The position numbers and the translations under genes were made by a program. A stretch of DNA of 64,000 nt from positions 24,559 to 88,558 of the forward strand of contig CAMYMU010000049.1 of the NCBI GenBank assembly GCA_947259575.1, given 5' to 3'. Positions 52,202 through 60,610 of this stretch are shown here, in pieces (position 1 is the first letter of the stretch; every line of letters starts with the position of its first letter). The DNA is from an uncultured Ectothiorhodospiraceae bacterium. GTDB taxonomy: Bacteria; Pseudomonadota; Gammaproteobacteria; UBA6429; Thiohalophilaceae. The notes beneath the pieces were generated by a model. It did not search any database. It saw only the letters and a program-made list of their open reading frames with translations, and was not told where the DNA came from.

Positions 52202-54571
52202 TCACTCCTTGGTCTTCAATACCGCCACCATATCGAGCTGGGCGATGTTGCGCCAGATCATCAGGGCGGATAACAATGCAGAGATAATGACCACCAGTGC
52301 TGAGAATGCATACACACGCAGACCCAACACTAACGGTACGCGATACAGATCGGTATCAAAGGCATAGGCCATATAGGCGCATAGGCCATAACCGATCAAC
52401 AAACCGACGGGGATAGCCACCAGGATCAGCACAGCCATTTCACCCAACAATATATAAGCCACTTCACCACGATTGAAACCTAGTACACGCAAGCTAGCCA
52501 GTTCACGACCGCGTTCTGATAAGGCGATACGCATACTGTTATACACAACGCCAAATGCAATACTGCCACCGAGTATTGTGGTGATGAAGGTATAAAACAA
52601 AATAGTCTGTGCCACGTTTTCATAAAACGCATCGACCGCCGATTCCTGCTCAATCACACCGGCAATGCGCGGCATATCTTTGAGCTCGCGGTACACCTCG
52701 CGTTGATACGGTTCATCAACTTTAAGATAGGCACCGGAGATGGCATCGCCCTCTTTCAACAACCGATTCAGACTGGCCTGTTGCAGATAGGCATTCATGC
52801 CCATGTCCTGTTTGGCCGTACCGACCACCGGCACCTGTACGATCGGCCGATGACCTTCCAGGACTTCAATCGTTAACAGATCACCGGGCTTGATGTGCAG
52901 AATCTTGGCCAGGTAATCAGTAATCACCACACCCTCAGGAGGGAGAGTGATCGGTTTAAGATTGCTGTCGAGTAAACGCAATAATTTACCATCCGGTTGA
53001 AGACCCGTGACCGCAGTACGATAAGTGCGGTGCTCATAACGCAAGCGTGCCGGCACATTACGAAAACCTTCGACGTGTTCTATGCCCTGGACATCACGCA
53101 AGGAATACAAAGAACGTTGAGATGTCGGTTCAGTGTAAGTGATCATCATGTCATCGCGTTGACTCAGACCGAACTGGACTTCGATCATGTTATCGATCGC
53201 GCCTTCCTGAAATCCGCTGACCACCATCACCCCGCATGCCATGGAAATACCTAGCGTCGTCAACACCGCCTTGAACGGGCGTCGCTCGATATGCCGCAGG
53301 ATCATGCGCGTCGGCTGACTGAACCAGCCTTGCATACCAAGACGCTCGACAATGGTGGCGTGATAAATGGCCGGTTGTTCAGGACGCATGGCCTGGGCCG
53401 GTGGCAAGGTAGCGGCATGGTGAACTGCGTACAGGGTACCGAGGATCGCCACGCCCAGGCTGATCAGGATCGCGCTGATGATCACCCCGGGCTTTAGTGT
53501 ATAAAGCATAAATGGCAGACTGAAAAATTCCATGTAGATATTACTCATACCCTGCCCCATCCAGATACCGACGCTGATGCCACCGATAATCCCAAAGCCA
53601 ACAATCAAAATGACCAGCTTGATGTAATGCAGACCCACTGCCAGGTTACTGTAACCGAATGCCTTGAGCCCGGCGATCTGTTCTCGCTGCAAACTGATTA
53701 ATCGACTGATCACCACGTTGAGCAAAAACGCCGCTACCCCAAAAAAAATGATCGGAAAGACAGTCGCAATAGTTTCCTGTTGCTTGAGCTCCTCGGTCAA
53801 AAACCGGTTGGAAAGTTGATCGGCCCGGGCAATGGCACCTATGCCACCATAGGGTTTAAGTAGATCATCAAGACGATCGATCACATCCCGTTCATTCGTC
53901 CCTTTCGTTAACGTCAACGTCACGTTGTTAAACGCACCATCCATATCGTATGCCGTGGCCAGCGGCTTACGTGCCATCCACATCACTCCGTAGCGTTTGA
54001 AGTCTGGAAACAAGGCACCAGGGGCAATTTGATAAATATATTCTGGTGACATGGCCAACCCAACAATCGTAAGCATCTTTCGTCGCCCGTTGATCGTAGC
54101 GTGTAACTTGTCACCAGGTTGTAACTTATGCGCCGCCGCAAACTCAACACTCAGCACCACTTCATTATCGTGGCCCGGTTCAAACAGACGACCCTTGCGA
54201 AGATAGATCTGATTTAACAAACCGCGACTGTTGTCCGGCAAGGAAAGCAGATGACCACTAACCGGATCATCAAAGCCCGGTACATCGACACTCACGTAAG
54301 CCACTACCCGGTTTTCTACTTTATCAACACCAGGTATGGTTTCGATACGTTTTTGCATGGCCAACGGTGCACGCTTGAGGTCGGCAAACACATCAGCAAA
54401 ATGATGTTCACGGTAATACGCGCCACGCGTTTCATACAAAGAATCCAGGGTGCTTAAGGACATGATGAAAATCCCCACGCCACCGATAATCACCATGGCG
54501 ATGGCCACCGCTTGCATTCGCAGGTTCCAAAGTTCTCGCCAGAGTTTTTTGTCGATGGCCCGCATACTCAT
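52202..54571 (-). CDS. FtsX-like ABC exporter permease (two-module)
   Basis: I start at the ATG at 54571, overlapping the ATPase stop (TGATG); a GTG one codon upstream is possible. The 789-residue product has a first helix (about 18-42), a periplasmic MacB-like domain, three helices (about 265-380), a second periplasmic domain and three final helices (about 660-780). This is the duplicated FtsX/MacB permease layout seen in DevC/YbbP-like exporters. It moves lipids, peptides or small molecules out of the inner membrane, driven by the upstream ATPase. Confidence 0.92.
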   Translation of the reverse strand: MSMRAIDKKLWRELWNLRMQAVAIAMVIIGGVGIFIMSLSTLDSLYETRGAYYREHHFADVFADLKRAPLAMQKRIETIPGVDKVENRVVAYVSVDVPGFDDPVSGHLLSLPDNSRGLLNQIYLRKGRLFEPGHDNEVVLSVEFAAAHKLQPGDKLHATINGRRKMLTIVGLAMSPEYIYQIAPGALFPDFKRYGVMWMARKPLATAYDMDGAFNNVTLTLTKGTNERDVIDRLDDLLKPYGGIGAIARADQLSNRFLTEELKQQETIATVFPIIFFGVAAFLLNVVISRLISLQREQIAGLKAFGYSNLAVGLHYIKLVILIVGFGIIGGISVGIWMGQGMSNIYMEFFSLPFMLYTLKPGVIISAILISLGVAILGTLYAVHHAATLPPAQAMRPEQPAIYHATIVERLGMQGWFSQPTRMILRHIERRPFKAVLTTLGISMACGVMVVSGFQEGAIDNMIEVQFGLSQRDDMMITYTEPTSQRSLYSLRDVQGIEHVEGFRNVPARLRYEHRTYRTAVTGLQPDGKLLRLLDSNLKPITLPPEGVVITDYLAKILHIKPGDLLTIEVLEGHRPIVQVPVVGTAKQDMGMNAYLQQASLNRLLKEGDAISGAYLKVDEPYQREVYRELKDMPRIAGVIEQESAVDAFYENVAQTILFYTFITTILGGSIAFGVVYNSMRIALSERGRELASLRVLGFNRGEVAYILLGEMAVLILVAIPVGLLIGYGLCAYMAYAFDTDLYRVPLVLGLRVYAFSALVVIISALLSALMIWRNIAQLDMVAVLKTKE

Positions 54572-55314
54572 CACCAGCTCAGTTCGTGGGGGGCAAGTTT
54601 GGTTTCATTGATATTCACTTCACTAATCTGTCCGTCGGCCAGGCGAATGACCCGATCCGCCATTTGCGCAATCCCGGCATTATGGGTGATCACCGCGGTC
54701 GTTGTTCCCAGTTCCTGGTTAACGCGTTGCAAAGCTTCCAGCACCACAATGCCAGTTTTCGAATCGAGGGCCCCGGTAGGTTCATCGCATAACAGCACGG
54801 CGGGATTTTTAGCAATGGCCCGCGCAATGGCGACCCGTTGTTGTTCACCACCTGAGAGCTGAGCGGGAAAATGATCCAGTCGTTCGCCGAGACCGACCAG
54901 CGCCAATGCGTCTTCCGGTTGCATGGGCGAGGTGGCTATTTCCGTCACCACCGCGACATTTTCCCGTGCAGTGAGACTGGGGATGAGATTGTAAAACTGA
55001 AACACGAAACCAACATGGAAGCGGCGGTAGTCAGTGAGTTCGCTTTCGTTGGCACGGGTCAGATCGGTCTCACCGTAGAACACATGACCATCGGTGGGGG
55101 TATCGAGTCCCCCAAGAATATTGAGCAACGTGGACTTACCACTACCTGAGGCCCCAAGTAACACGGTGAACTCGCCACGATACAGATCCAGATCCACCCC
55201 GCGCAGCGCATGCACCTGCACCTCACCCATTTGGTACACTTTGGTTACGCCATGTACATGAAACACCACTCCTTCTTCCAGGGGTTCATGGGTCGATGGC
55301 TGGTCGTTTGACAT
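54571..55314 (-). CDS. ABC exporter ATP-binding protein (MacB/LolD type)
   Basis: The 247-residue ATPase has Walker [11 protein letters not shown]-loop FQFYNLIP, signature [14 protein letters not shown], Walker [13 protein letters not shown] and the H-loop ITHN. The MacB/LolD/DevA group works with FtsX-type permeases. It is first in the operon, followed with overlap by the permease, then the adaptor. GGAGCAGCC is the probable ribosome site. Confidence 0.95.
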   Translation of the reverse strand: MSNDQPSTHEPLEEGVVFHVHGVTKVYQMGEVQVHALRGVDLDLYRGEFTVLLGASGSGKSTLLNILGGLDTPTDGHVFYGETDLTRANESELTDYRRFHVGFVFQFYNLIPSLTARENVAVVTEIATSPMQPEDALALVGLGERLDHFPAQLSGGEQQRVAIARAIAKNPAVLLCDEPTGALDSKTGIVVLEALQRVNQELGTTTAVITHNAGIAQMADRVIRLADGQISEVNINETKLAPHELSW

Positions 55315-55585
55315 ATGGCTGCTCCGTTAGCACATTGGAAGAGTATAGCAATGGACTAGCGCTGCAGGATTGATCCCGGTCAGTATTAACAAAGCCAGAC
55401 TTAAGTGTTCTTCTATGACCCTAAACATTCTTGGGCAAGTGTGAATTTCTCACATTACCAGCCCCTATTAAATCACTGCACAACACTGTCCCGACATCGA
55501 CAATGCAACTGTATTGGCGACCATACTGAGACGGACCCTAAGCCAATACAGCTACAAATCACTTTTTAATGACAAGGAGATAGTA

Positions 55586-56050
55586 ATGAAAAAGTCACCA
55601 TTTTATAGTGCCATGGCCGCACTAACCTTATCACCGATCCTATTTGCACAGCAGGTCCAAGCCGAAGATTGGGCCATTTCGGCAACAGGATCCTGTAGAA
55701 CTGCACTGGGTACCACAATTTTTTCTGGAGGTGGCATCCGAGCGAGTGGGGGTACCGCCGTAGTCACCTGCCCATTGACCAAAGAAGTTGGGACCAACAC
55801 CCTGAATAATGTCTATGCGCGCATACGTCGCAACAGCGCCAGCGGACCTGATCCATTTTGTAATGTTTCCACCATAAGTCATTATGGATCGCCATCAGAT
55901 ATCAGTATTGGGTTTGCTGTTGACACTACCAATAACCAGAGTATCAACATACCACTGCCTGACCAGTACAGCATTGGTTATGCTGATGTCAGTTGTGTAC
56001 TTAATGCCGGTGATACCTTGTACGGCATCAGATACAGACAAGACAACTGA
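55586..56050 (+). CDS. Secreted Cys-containing protein of unknown function
   Basis: The ATG at 55586 has a perfect AAGGAGATAG upstream; a longer frame from 55514 would hide the signal peptide. The 154-residue product has a signal peptide (cleavage near VQAED) and a beta-rich mature domain with four Cys (GSCRTALG, VTCPLT, DPFCNV, VSCVLNAG) that likely form two disulfides. No family is recognised. It is 13 bp upstream of the membrane-anchored coiled-coil gene, forming a pair. Confidence 0.75.
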   Translation: MKKSPFYSAMAALTLSPILFAQQVQAEDWAISATGSCRTALGTTIFSGGGIRASGGTAVVTCPLTKEVGTNTLNNVYARIRRNSASGPDPFCNVSTISHYGSPSDISIGFAVDTTNNQSINIPLPDQYSIGYADVSCVLNAGDTLYGIRYRQDN

Positions 56051-56063
56051 TAGGTAATTATAT

Positions 56064-56753
56064 ATGTTTAATAAAAACATAAGCGTTAGTATTTTAACTT
56101 CTGCCACGACTGCACTGGTATTCATGAGCCTGAATGCCTACATCAATGTGTCAGATAAAGGGTCGGGGGCTGAGTTTGAGCAGGGTTCCCCGACCCGCTC
56201 TTTTTACCAGGATCAAAGCATGCAAAGCACGATTGATCAGTTACAAGAATCAATTGATGTACTACGGGAAAATCAACAGCAGCTTGTACTACACAACCAG
56301 GAACTGCAGCAAGAAATCGCGTATCGACCAGACAACCATACCGATAAGGATGTAGATGCACTTGCGCATGGAAACGCGCTATACGATGAGCAAAGCAATA
56401 CAGATATCGCCCAGCAAGAATCCGAGTTGAGCAGTGAAGCGAGCATCACCGAGCGGTTTGATTACCTTCAAGAAGAGGTGCTACAGGACTCATTCGATCC
56501 GGCCTGGGACGCAGAGATGGATGTTGCTTTGGCAGAAGTAGAACAGCGCATTCAAATGATGAATATCGGCACAACAGCCATCACCTCACGCGACTGTCGT
56601 TCGAGCGCTTGTCTAGTTGAATTCACACATGAAGGCGAGATCAACACCACTGTTCTGGCCAGTCTACTTGCTGTAAAGGGTACGCGCGGAATAACTCTGA
56701 AACAGGTCCAGGATGGTGAACAACAACGCACTGTAGCAATCTATAAACGATAA
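56064..56753 (+). CDS. Membrane-anchored coiled-coil protein with a Cys-pair C-terminal domain
   Basis: AGGTAA precedes the ATG. The 229-residue product has an N-terminal hydrophobic anchor (about 5-28), a coiled coil (about 52-95: TIDQLQESIDVLRENQQQLV, LHNQELQQEI), an acidic linker, and a small C-terminal domain with SRDCRSSACLVEFTH. Comparable C-terminal modules with DCRxxxC(x)VEF occur in gammaproteobacterial periplasmic proteins of unknown role. It probably works with the secreted protein encoded upstream. A repeat starts 2 bp after the stop. Confidence 0.72.
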   Translation: MFNKNISVSILTSATTALVFMSLNAYINVSDKGSGAEFEQGSPTRSFYQDQSMQSTIDQLQESIDVLRENQQQLVLHNQELQQEIAYRPDNHTDKDVDALAHGNALYDEQSNTDIAQQESELSSEASITERFDYLQEEVLQDSFDPAWDAEMDVALAEVEQRIQMMNIGTTAITSRDCRSSACLVEFTHEGEINTTVLASLLAVKGTRGITLKQVQDGEQQRTVAIYKR

Positions 56754-56903
56754 TAATTGGGGTCAGAGAGGAATATACTCTAATAATAGAAGCACTTACT
56801 CTCTCGGCTTTAAAATCCTGCGTCGCCCTACTCCTGCGTGACCCGGTTATTTTTACCTGAGCGAATACTTGACATTCTGTTAATTTTTGATATTTTTATA
56901 ATT

Positions 56904-57206
56904 ATGGAATTATCGAATGCAGTAGAGAAACTGGCGGCGCTGGCCCAGGAGTCCAGACTAACGGTGTTTAGGTTACTGGTCGAGGCAGGACCGGAGGGTA
57001 TATCTGCCGGCGAGATCAGCGAGGAACTAGAGATACCACCCCCAACTCTGTCTTTCCATTTGAAGGACTTGAGCCATGCCGGTTTAATCAGTTCAGTACG
57101 CGAAGGACGCTCTATTTATTACAGCGTCAACTTTACTGGCATCAGTGACTTGATTGATTATATGAAGAAAAACTGTTGTCGACGCAGCAAAGGTGGGCGC
57201 TGTTAA
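56904..57206 (+). CDS. arsR: ArsR-type repressor of the arsI-like gene
   Basis: I prefer the ATG at 56904; a GTG at 56838 would add a hydrophobic stretch not seen in the family. TTGACA at 56870, then 16 bp and TATTTT end seven bases before the ATG, so the message may be leaderless. The 100-residue product is a winged helix (LAALAQESRLTVFRLLVEAGPEGISAGE, PPPTLSFHLKDLSHAGLI, EGRSIYYSVNF) with a Cys-rich tail (NCCRRSKGGRC) suited to binding As(III) or Sb(III). It is 26 bp upstream of the ArsI-like gene. Confidence 0.85.
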   Translation: MELSNAVEKLAALAQESRLTVFRLLVEAGPEGISAGEISEELEIPPPTLSFHLKDLSHAGLISSVREGRSIYYSVNFTGISDLIDYMKKNCCRRSKGGRC

Positions 57207-57232
57207 AACAAAGTTAAATCGCAGGAGAAAAG

Positions 57233-57682
57233 ATGATGAAACGATTTCATATGCATATCAGTGTTGAAGATCTGGAAAAAAACGTGAGTTTTTACTCGCA
57301 GTTATTTAATGCTGAGCCGACAGTGATAAAAGATGATTATGCAAAGTGGGCACTGGACGATCCTGCTGTCAATTTTGCAATCTCATCACGAGGCGCAACA
57401 ACGGGGCTAGATCACGTCGGTATTCAGACAGAAACGGATGATGAATTAACCCAATTACGTGAACAGCTCGAAACGGCTGATATCAGCGGTATCGCTGAAG
57501 AAGGTGCAAACTGCTGTTACACGCGCTCGGATAAATACTGGGTACAGGACCCTCAGGGCATTGCCTGGGAAACATTCCATTCACTGGAGTCAATACCAGT
57601 GTTTGGCGATGACCAGCCATCGATGAATGATGCCGCCTGTTGTACGCCAGACTTATCACAAAGCTCATCAGGTTGTTGTTGA
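57233..57682 (+). CDS. arsI: ArsI/CadI family VOC metalloenzyme (organoarsenical C-As lyase-like)
   Basis: The 149-residue VOC protein has MHISVEDLEKNVSFYSQLF (first His), LDHVGIQTE (second His) and NCCYTRSDKYWVQDPQGIAW-ETF, where Cys94-Cys95 form the arsenic-binding pair and the Glu is the third iron ligand. ArsI cleaves the carbon-arsenic bond of trivalent organoarsenicals such as methylarsenite with Fe(II) and O2. The C-terminus carries two extra Cys pairs (DAACCTPD and SSGCC). GGAGAAAAG precedes the start. It forms a two-gene operon with the ArsR-type gene. Confidence 0.88.
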   Translation: MMKRFHMHISVEDLEKNVSFYSQLFNAEPTVIKDDYAKWALDDPAVNFAISSRGATTGLDHVGIQTETDDELTQLREQLETADISGIAEEGANCCYTRSDKYWVQDPQGIAWETFHSLESIPVFGDDQPSMNDAACCTPDLSQSSSGCC

Positions 57683-57690
57683 ATTTTTGA

Positions 57691-57755
57691 GATAATTGGG
57701 GTCAGATACCAGTTTCCTCTAATGTTAGCGAAAACTGTGTTCTGACCCCGGTTTT
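57691..57755 (+). repeat. 65-bp direct repeat, left copy
   Basis: Begins GATAATTGGGGTCAGATACC and ends GTTCTGACCCCGGTTTT; its outer parts are complementary (GGGGTCAGA / TCTGACCCC). It matches 59093-59157 at 62 of 65 positions and flanks the OpuAC-like gene. It directly follows the ArsI stop in sense orientation. Confidence 0.85.
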
Positions 57756-57785
57756 AAGGAATGACGTATTATGTGTTATTCCATT

Positions 57786-59066
57786 TCAGGTGTCTTCATC
57801 TAAGTCCTCAATGAATTTTGCTGCAATTCTTTCAACCTGTTCTATATGTTCCTGCTTGTCAGTAACGTGCGATATTTTGTCTGCAGTCTGGATCATCCTC
57901 GACATAGTTTTCTCGTTAATTTTTCCCTGTAGCCTTATCAAGGTTTTCTCCAATCCGGGAAACGCAACGGTCAATTCGTCTCGTATGACTACACTTCCGA
58001 AGTAATTGCCAAAAAAGCCTTCATCATCATTCAGCACTATATATTGGTCTTTGTCGCGGCCCTGTAACTGAGGATCAGTAGTAAAACCGTCTATTACATG
58101 TACAGCATCACGATCCAGGACATTATAGGCTTCTGAATGATCAAAAAGTTCTACGTCTTTAAAGCCAACACCATAGCCAGATGGGGATGGATTCTTAAGC
58201 ACCCTATAACCATTAGGACGAGCAAAAAAGTCATGTTCGCAGCCGAAGATAAATCCGTCAGCATAATCTCTTAGATCAGAAATCTTGTTTATGTCGTACT
58301 CTTCAGCAACATCCCTTTTCATGACAATTACCCAATTGTCCTGGAACCCAGTATGGCATAGCCATTTCAGCGGGCTATTCAATTGTTTAAAAACCTTGTT
58401 GAGTTCTACGATCGATTTTTCCGCATTCAGTTTGATTAATGATTCTGCTTTCTGGGTTAATGAAGTCGCATACGCCATCTCAAAACCTTGCCATGTATAG
58501 GCAGGATAAATATCAATATCTGCGCGTGACAGTGCGATAAAGTTGAGGCCGGCACCACCGAAATCGTATTTTGTGATGACGTTTTCGAAGCCCAGTCCGT
58601 CTTGTCTTGTTACTTCACGTTCGAGCAGCTTTTTTATAATTGCGCAGAGTAATCGTTGTTCGGTGTATTCCTGACAACCGATAATGATGGTCTTCTCAGT
58701 CTCTATTCTTTCCTCCACTCTTGATTTGTAAGTGGAACTTTCCATTGGGTTGGCGATCACAAGGCTTGCCAACGATTGCAGAGTATTTTCAGTACTTGCC
58801 GTAATCTGGTCTATTCTCCGGCTCTGGTCCTGAACAACCGCTTGAATCTCTTCTACCACTTTGGTCAGCTTTATTCCTTCACGAGTAATACTGACATCGT
58901 CTCCCCGTGCGACTCTCTTTCGTATTTCCACGACGAGTGCTGATATAGCAGGCTCAAATTTAAATAGAATAAACACAATCAACAGCACCCATACCACCGT
59001 CTCAAAAACCGGGCTTAATGCTGTAAGGTATTCAGGCCAAGTTGAATCTTGTTCTTGATTTTCCAT
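57786..59066 (-). CDS. Membrane-tethered coiled coil with OpuAC-like substrate-binding domain
   Basis: AGGAGT precedes the ATG. The 426-residue product has one transmembrane helix (about 20-42), a coiled coil (about 60-105: REGIKLTKVVEEIQAVVQDQ, RRIDQITASTENTLQSLASL) and a C-terminal domain (about 120-415) resembling the glycine-betaine/osmoprotectant binding proteins: IIIGCQEYTEQRLLCAIIKK, DIDIYPAYTWQG, ISDLRDYADGFIFGCEHDFF. No transport partners are adjacent. Binding domains of ABC importers are normally soluble or lipid-anchored, so a tether plus coiled coil suggests sensing or scaffolding. Two near-identical repeats flank the gene. Confidence 0.75.
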   Translation of the reverse strand: MENQEQDSTWPEYLTALSPVFETVVWVLLIVFILFKFEPAISALVVEIRKRVARGDDVSITREGIKLTKVVEEIQAVVQDQSRRIDQITASTENTLQSLASLVIANPMESSTYKSRVEERIETEKTIIIGCQEYTEQRLLCAIIKKLLEREVTRQDGLGFENVITKYDFGGAGLNFIALSRADIDIYPAYTWQGFEMAYATSLTQKAESLIKLNAEKSIVELNKVFKQLNSPLKWLCHTGFQDNWVIVMKRDVAEEYDINKISDLRDYADGFIFGCEHDFFARPNGYRVLKNPSPSGYGVGFKDVELFDHSEAYNVLDRDAVHVIDGFTTDPQLQGRDKDQYIVLNDDEGFFGNYFGSVVIRDELTVAFPGLEKTLIRLQGKINEKTMSRMIQTADKISHVTDKQEHIEQVERIAAKFIEDLDEDT

Positions 59067-59092
59067 AATTCCTGACTCCTAAATTGTATCGT

Positions 59093-59204
59093 GATAATTG
59101 GGGTCAAATACCAGTTTCCTCTAATGTTAGCGAAAACTGTGTTATGACTCCGGTTTTCAGACCCCAGTTTTCATTTTTTTGCTCTGACCCTATTTATTAT
59201 TATC
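59093..59204 (+). repeat. 65-bp direct repeat, right copy, with an added CTCTGACCCT tail
   Basis: 59093-59157 matches 57691-57755 at 62 of 65 positions. It is followed by CAGACCCCAGTTTTC and TTTGCTCTGACCCTATTTAT, further fragments of the same repeat family. A third, more diverged copy lies at about 59680-59727 (CTAATACTAAAGAAAACTGA, GTTCTGACTCCAATTATTG). Confidence 0.8.
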
Positions 59205-59306
59205 TTTTCTTGAAATATAACGGTAATCTCGTTACAAAGTACATGTCGTTTTAAAGTTTTTTAACGCCACTTAGAATATTATAAACCACTAATAAAAGGG
59301 GAAATT

Positions 59307-59540
59307 ATGGAAATTCTTGGACTCGCTGCAATGGTATTAACGCTCGTAGGCTGGATCTGGCTCGTGGTATTAGGTTTTAAGGATCACTGGGGATGGGGCT
59401 TAGGCATCTTTCTCTTTGGTATCGTTGGTCTCGTATACGGATTTATGAATTTTGCAAAAGCAAAAATCCCAACCCTGTTACTCTTAGTTGGCATCATCCT
59501 GTACTTTGTCGCTGGTGCCAGCCTAATGGCCCAGATGTAA
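59307..59540 (+). CDS. Small three-helix membrane protein
   Basis: AAAAGGGGAAATT precedes the ATG. The 77-residue product is almost entirely hydrophobic (helices about 3-24, 28-48, 53-75) with Gly- and Trp-rich faces (WIWLVVLGFKDHWGWGLGIF). No charged catalytic residues are seen. A clear terminator follows 21 bp later, so it is an independent unit. Family not recognised; small membrane stress protein is a guess. Confidence 0.7.
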   Translation: MEILGLAAMVLTLVGWIWLVVLGFKDHWGWGLGIFLFGIVGLVYGFMNFAKAKIPTLLLLVGIILYFVAGASLMAQM

Positions 59541-59561
59541 ATTTTTATTTCATATGCAAAC

Positions 59562-59590
59562 AAAGCCCTGCGAACTTCGCGGGGCTTTTT
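59562..59590 (+). terminator. Rho-independent terminator
   Basis: AAAGCCCTGCGAA and TTCGCGGGGCTTT pair (one G-T) around a very short loop and are followed by TT-ATTT. It ends the small membrane protein unit. Confidence 0.88.
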
Positions 59591-59740
59591 ATTTAGTTAA
59601 CCAGTTCGCTCAATTCATGCGTCATATACCAGACTGTCTGATCCTTTAACTAATAATAGAGAATAGAGCACAATAAATTCTAATACTAAAGAAAACTGAG
59701 TTCTGACTCCAATTATTGCAGTCGTGACCCTAATCATTTA

Positions 59741-60199
59741 TTAGCGTGACTTGCTCTGACAATAATCTCTGCCAGCCTGGGTAAGGTAATACTTGGCACC
59801 ACTTATACCACTTACTTCGTCGACCATTTTGTTTTCTACCAAACGTTCGAGTGCATGTTTGACTTTATTTTGACTTGTTCCCATTTGGTCTGTAATTGTT
59901 TGTATGTGTACGCCTTTGTCACCCTCCTTTATAAGTACCTTAAGTACATTAACCAGATCCGCTTTTTCGTCTTTCTTCTTTTCGTCATTTGCCGTAGCAG
60001 GCTTTTTCTTTGGTTTCGCGCTACGGCGTGGATTTTTCACCCGAAACACAACCATATTACTATTCTCTTCTGTTTCAACTTCACCTTTACGAAGTTGATC
60101 AAATAGTTTTGCAAGCCATAGAAACGCCGGCATGATCAGCAACACCATAATGATAAATAGCCAGGCCGGGATTATGATTTCGTAGGAGAATATCGACAT
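59741..60199 (-). CDS. Membrane-anchored winged-helix protein
   Basis: The 152-residue product has an N-terminal transmembrane helix (about 5-30), a Lys-rich linker (about 55-78: RRSAKPKKKPATANDEKKKD) and a C-terminal winged helix-turn-helix (about 80-150: DLVNVLKVLIKEGDKGVHIQ, QMGTSQNKVKHALERLVENK, ISGAKYYLTQAGRDYC). This is the order of a membrane-bound transcription factor or tether. The DNA target is unknown. The ribosome site is weak. Confidence 0.75.
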   Translation of the reverse strand: MSIFSYEIIIPAWLFIIMVLLIMPAFLWLAKLFDQLRKGEVETEENSNMVVFRVKNPRRSAKPKKKPATANDEKKKDEKADLVNVLKVLIKEGDKGVHIQTITDQMGTSQNKVKHALERLVENKMVDEVSGISGAKYYLTQAGRDYCQSKSR

Positions 60200-60342
60200 A
60201 GTGACTATTAGAATACACCAAGAATCTAATTATTCTATGGACTTGAGCAACTTTTAGTTTGAAAAACCAGATATACAGGTGTTTAGTACCATTATTTCTG
60301 ATTCATTAAAGGAAACAAATGGGTGATGAATTTCGGGAAAAT

Positions 60343-60397
60343 GGGGGACAGATCACAATAATTTTCTGACATTGATAAAAAACGTGGTCTGTCCCCT
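60343..60397. repeat. GGGGACAGACCACG-family palindrome
   Basis: GGGGGACAGATCAC and GTGGTCTGTCCCC, with A/T-rich inner arms (ATAATTTT, AAAAAAC), enclose about 12 bases. Half copies are at about 25101, 42203 and a degenerate palindrome at 30119. The 60200-60610 gap also carries CCCAAAGGG and GGTTTT/AAAACC hairpins (60465-60482). Confidence 0.7.
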
Positions 60398-60402
60398 ATA
60401 AG

Positions 60403-60486
60403 ATGAACACTGACAATTTCGTATGGAACGAAATTGAACTCCCGAAGGCGGGCCCAAAGGGTGAAAACCATGGAGGGTTTTCATAA
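60403..60486 (+). other. 27-codon reading frame inside the repeat locus
   Basis: ATG at 60403 opens MNTDNFVWNEIELPKAGPKG then ENHGGFS-stop, immediately after the palindrome. There is no ribosome site in front. It is Gly/Pro-rich and unlike any protein family I know. It may be a relic of the mobile sequence that carried the repeat. Confidence 0.25.
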
Positions 60487-60540
60487 GGGTTCTCTGAGAA
60501 CGGGGTTGAGCACGGCAAAGGGCGCGGAGAAAAAAAGGCA

Positions 60541-60604
60541 ATGGCTGAGAATATTAACGCCCAAACGGGGAATAAGTGGGTGATGAGTTTTTACTCTGAC
60601 CCCA
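60541..60604 (-). repeat. Dispersed repeat with CTCTGACCCC tail
   Basis: ATGGCTGAGAATATTAACGC, CCAAACGGGGAATAAGTGGG and TGATGAGTTTTTACTCTGAC-CCC make up a typical long tail copy, 6 bp from the stop of the leftward CNNM gene. Compare 49414-49478. Confidence 0.75.
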
Positions 60605-60610
60605 AAAGTT

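Noticed and set aside
60353..60541. Leftward 62-codon frame in the repeat-rich gap
   Set aside because: It spans the GGGGACAGACCACG palindrome and a hairpin, and its Arg/Pro/Cys-rich product looks like a translation of repeat DNA.
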